A DNA stretch of 16,598 nt from Bacteroidales bacterium (GTDB lineage Bacteria; Bacteroidota; Bacteroidia; Bacteroidales; GCA-2748055). This document shows, piece by piece, positions 16,316 to 16,598 of the stretch (positions within the stretch are counted from its first letter, which is position 1; each line of letters starts with the position of its first letter). Where the stretch lies: positions 3,600 to 20,197 of the forward strand of contig JAOZLK010000004.1 in NCBI GenBank assembly GCA_029934875.1, given 5' to 3'. The notes below the pieces were generated by a model. It did not search any database and had not been told where the DNA came from. It saw only the letters and a list, made by a program, of their open reading frames with translations. A program made the translations under genes and the position numbers.

Positions 16316-16598
16316 ATGAAATCAAAATCAATTTTCTTTGTATCCTTTCTTTTGTCATTTTGTCTCACTTCGAATGCTCAATTGAAGCTTTATTCATCGG
16401 GAAGCATGTCCATCGGGAGCACAACCGATCCTGGAAGCGGTAAAGTAAGCTTTGATCATGAAGTAATATTCAATAACGGTTCCAATATCTTTGACCAGTA
16501 TAGCAGTGGAGGAGGAATGACTGTAAAAGGCAGTGCTGGAACTTTTTCAATGTACGCTGACAATGATCATTATAAGCTAACTACATCAAAAGATTATT
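16316..16598 (+). CDS. Secreted protein, N-terminal part (cut by the window's right edge)
   Basis: An open frame of 94 codons that runs off the right edge. It begins MKSKSIFFVSFLLSFCLTSNAQ, a typical Bacteroidota secretion signal ending in NAQ. The mature start LKLYSSGSMSIGSTTDPGSG, followed by KVSFDHEVIFNNGSN, resembles the opening of large surface proteins in this phylum, some of which end in tail-fibre/S74 peptidase or type IX secretion sorting domains; the deciding C-terminus is not in the window. The frame is preferred over an overlapping shorter frame ending at 16443 since it has the signal peptide and stays open to the edge. It is divergent from the small lipoprotein gene. Confidence 0.7.
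   Translation, partial: MKSKSIFFVSFLLSFCLTSNAQLKLYSSGSMSIGSTTDPGSGKVSFDHEVIFNNGSNIFDQYSSGGGMTVKGSAGTFSMYADNDHYKLTTSKDY

Noticed and set aside
1..16598. CRISPR arrays, tRNA or rRNA genes, insertion sequences, and toxin-antitoxin or phage genes
   Set aside because: No regularly spaced repeats, cloverleaf sequences, transposase motifs or terminal inverted repeats were seen on reading both strands.

Overview
The window looks like a chromosomal segment from a member of the Bacteroidota. Three DUF4249-type lipoproteins sit beside a TonB-dependent receptor of STN plus carboxypeptidase-regulatory-like architecture. Two candidate promoters carry the TAnnTTTG -7 element described for this phylum, Shine-Dalgarno sequences are not evident, and several genes have short hydrophobic lipoprotein or secretion signals. 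I cannot name a genus from sequence alone.

The left part (about 1-5,870, minus strand) is housekeeping. Reading along the minus strand it holds plsC (acyltransferase), then parE and parC (topoisomerase IV), then the 5' part of aroK (shikimate kinase), which runs off the left edge. parE, parC and aroK are tightly packed, with 24 nt and 1 nt gaps, and look like one operon behind a TATATTTG box at 5029-5036. A hairpin with a T-run at 5085-5115 probably ends plsC transcription before that promoter.

The middle (about 5,930-14,719, plus strand) is a six-gene envelope operon, transcribed divergently from plsC. It contains two tandemly duplicated DUF4249 lipoproteins, a secreted protein of unknown family, an STN-containing TonB-dependent receptor, a third and more distant DUF4249 lipoprotein, and a protein joining macroglobulin-like domains to a TonB-plug-like domain without a barrel. 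The genes overlap by 11 and 14 nt or are separated by 5-13 nt, which suggests co-transcription and translational coupling. A TATTTTTG -7 box at 5968-5975 and a perfect 7-bp inverted repeat just upstream (5932-5952) mark the likely control region. By analogy with SusCD-like systems, the receptor and lipoproteins probably form an outer-membrane uptake or surface complex. The substrate is not evident.

The right part (14,725-16,598) holds a convergent SRPBCC-fold lipoprotein gene, an AT-rich gap, a small lipoprotein with a transthyretin-like fold, and the beginning of a secreted protein that runs off the right edge. Base composition shifts visibly towards A+T from about 15,262. No RNA gene, insertion sequence, CRISPR array or prophage gene was recognised. 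The most interesting unit is the DUF4249/TonB receptor/plug-protein operon, whose parts belong to recognisable families but whose combined function is unknown.
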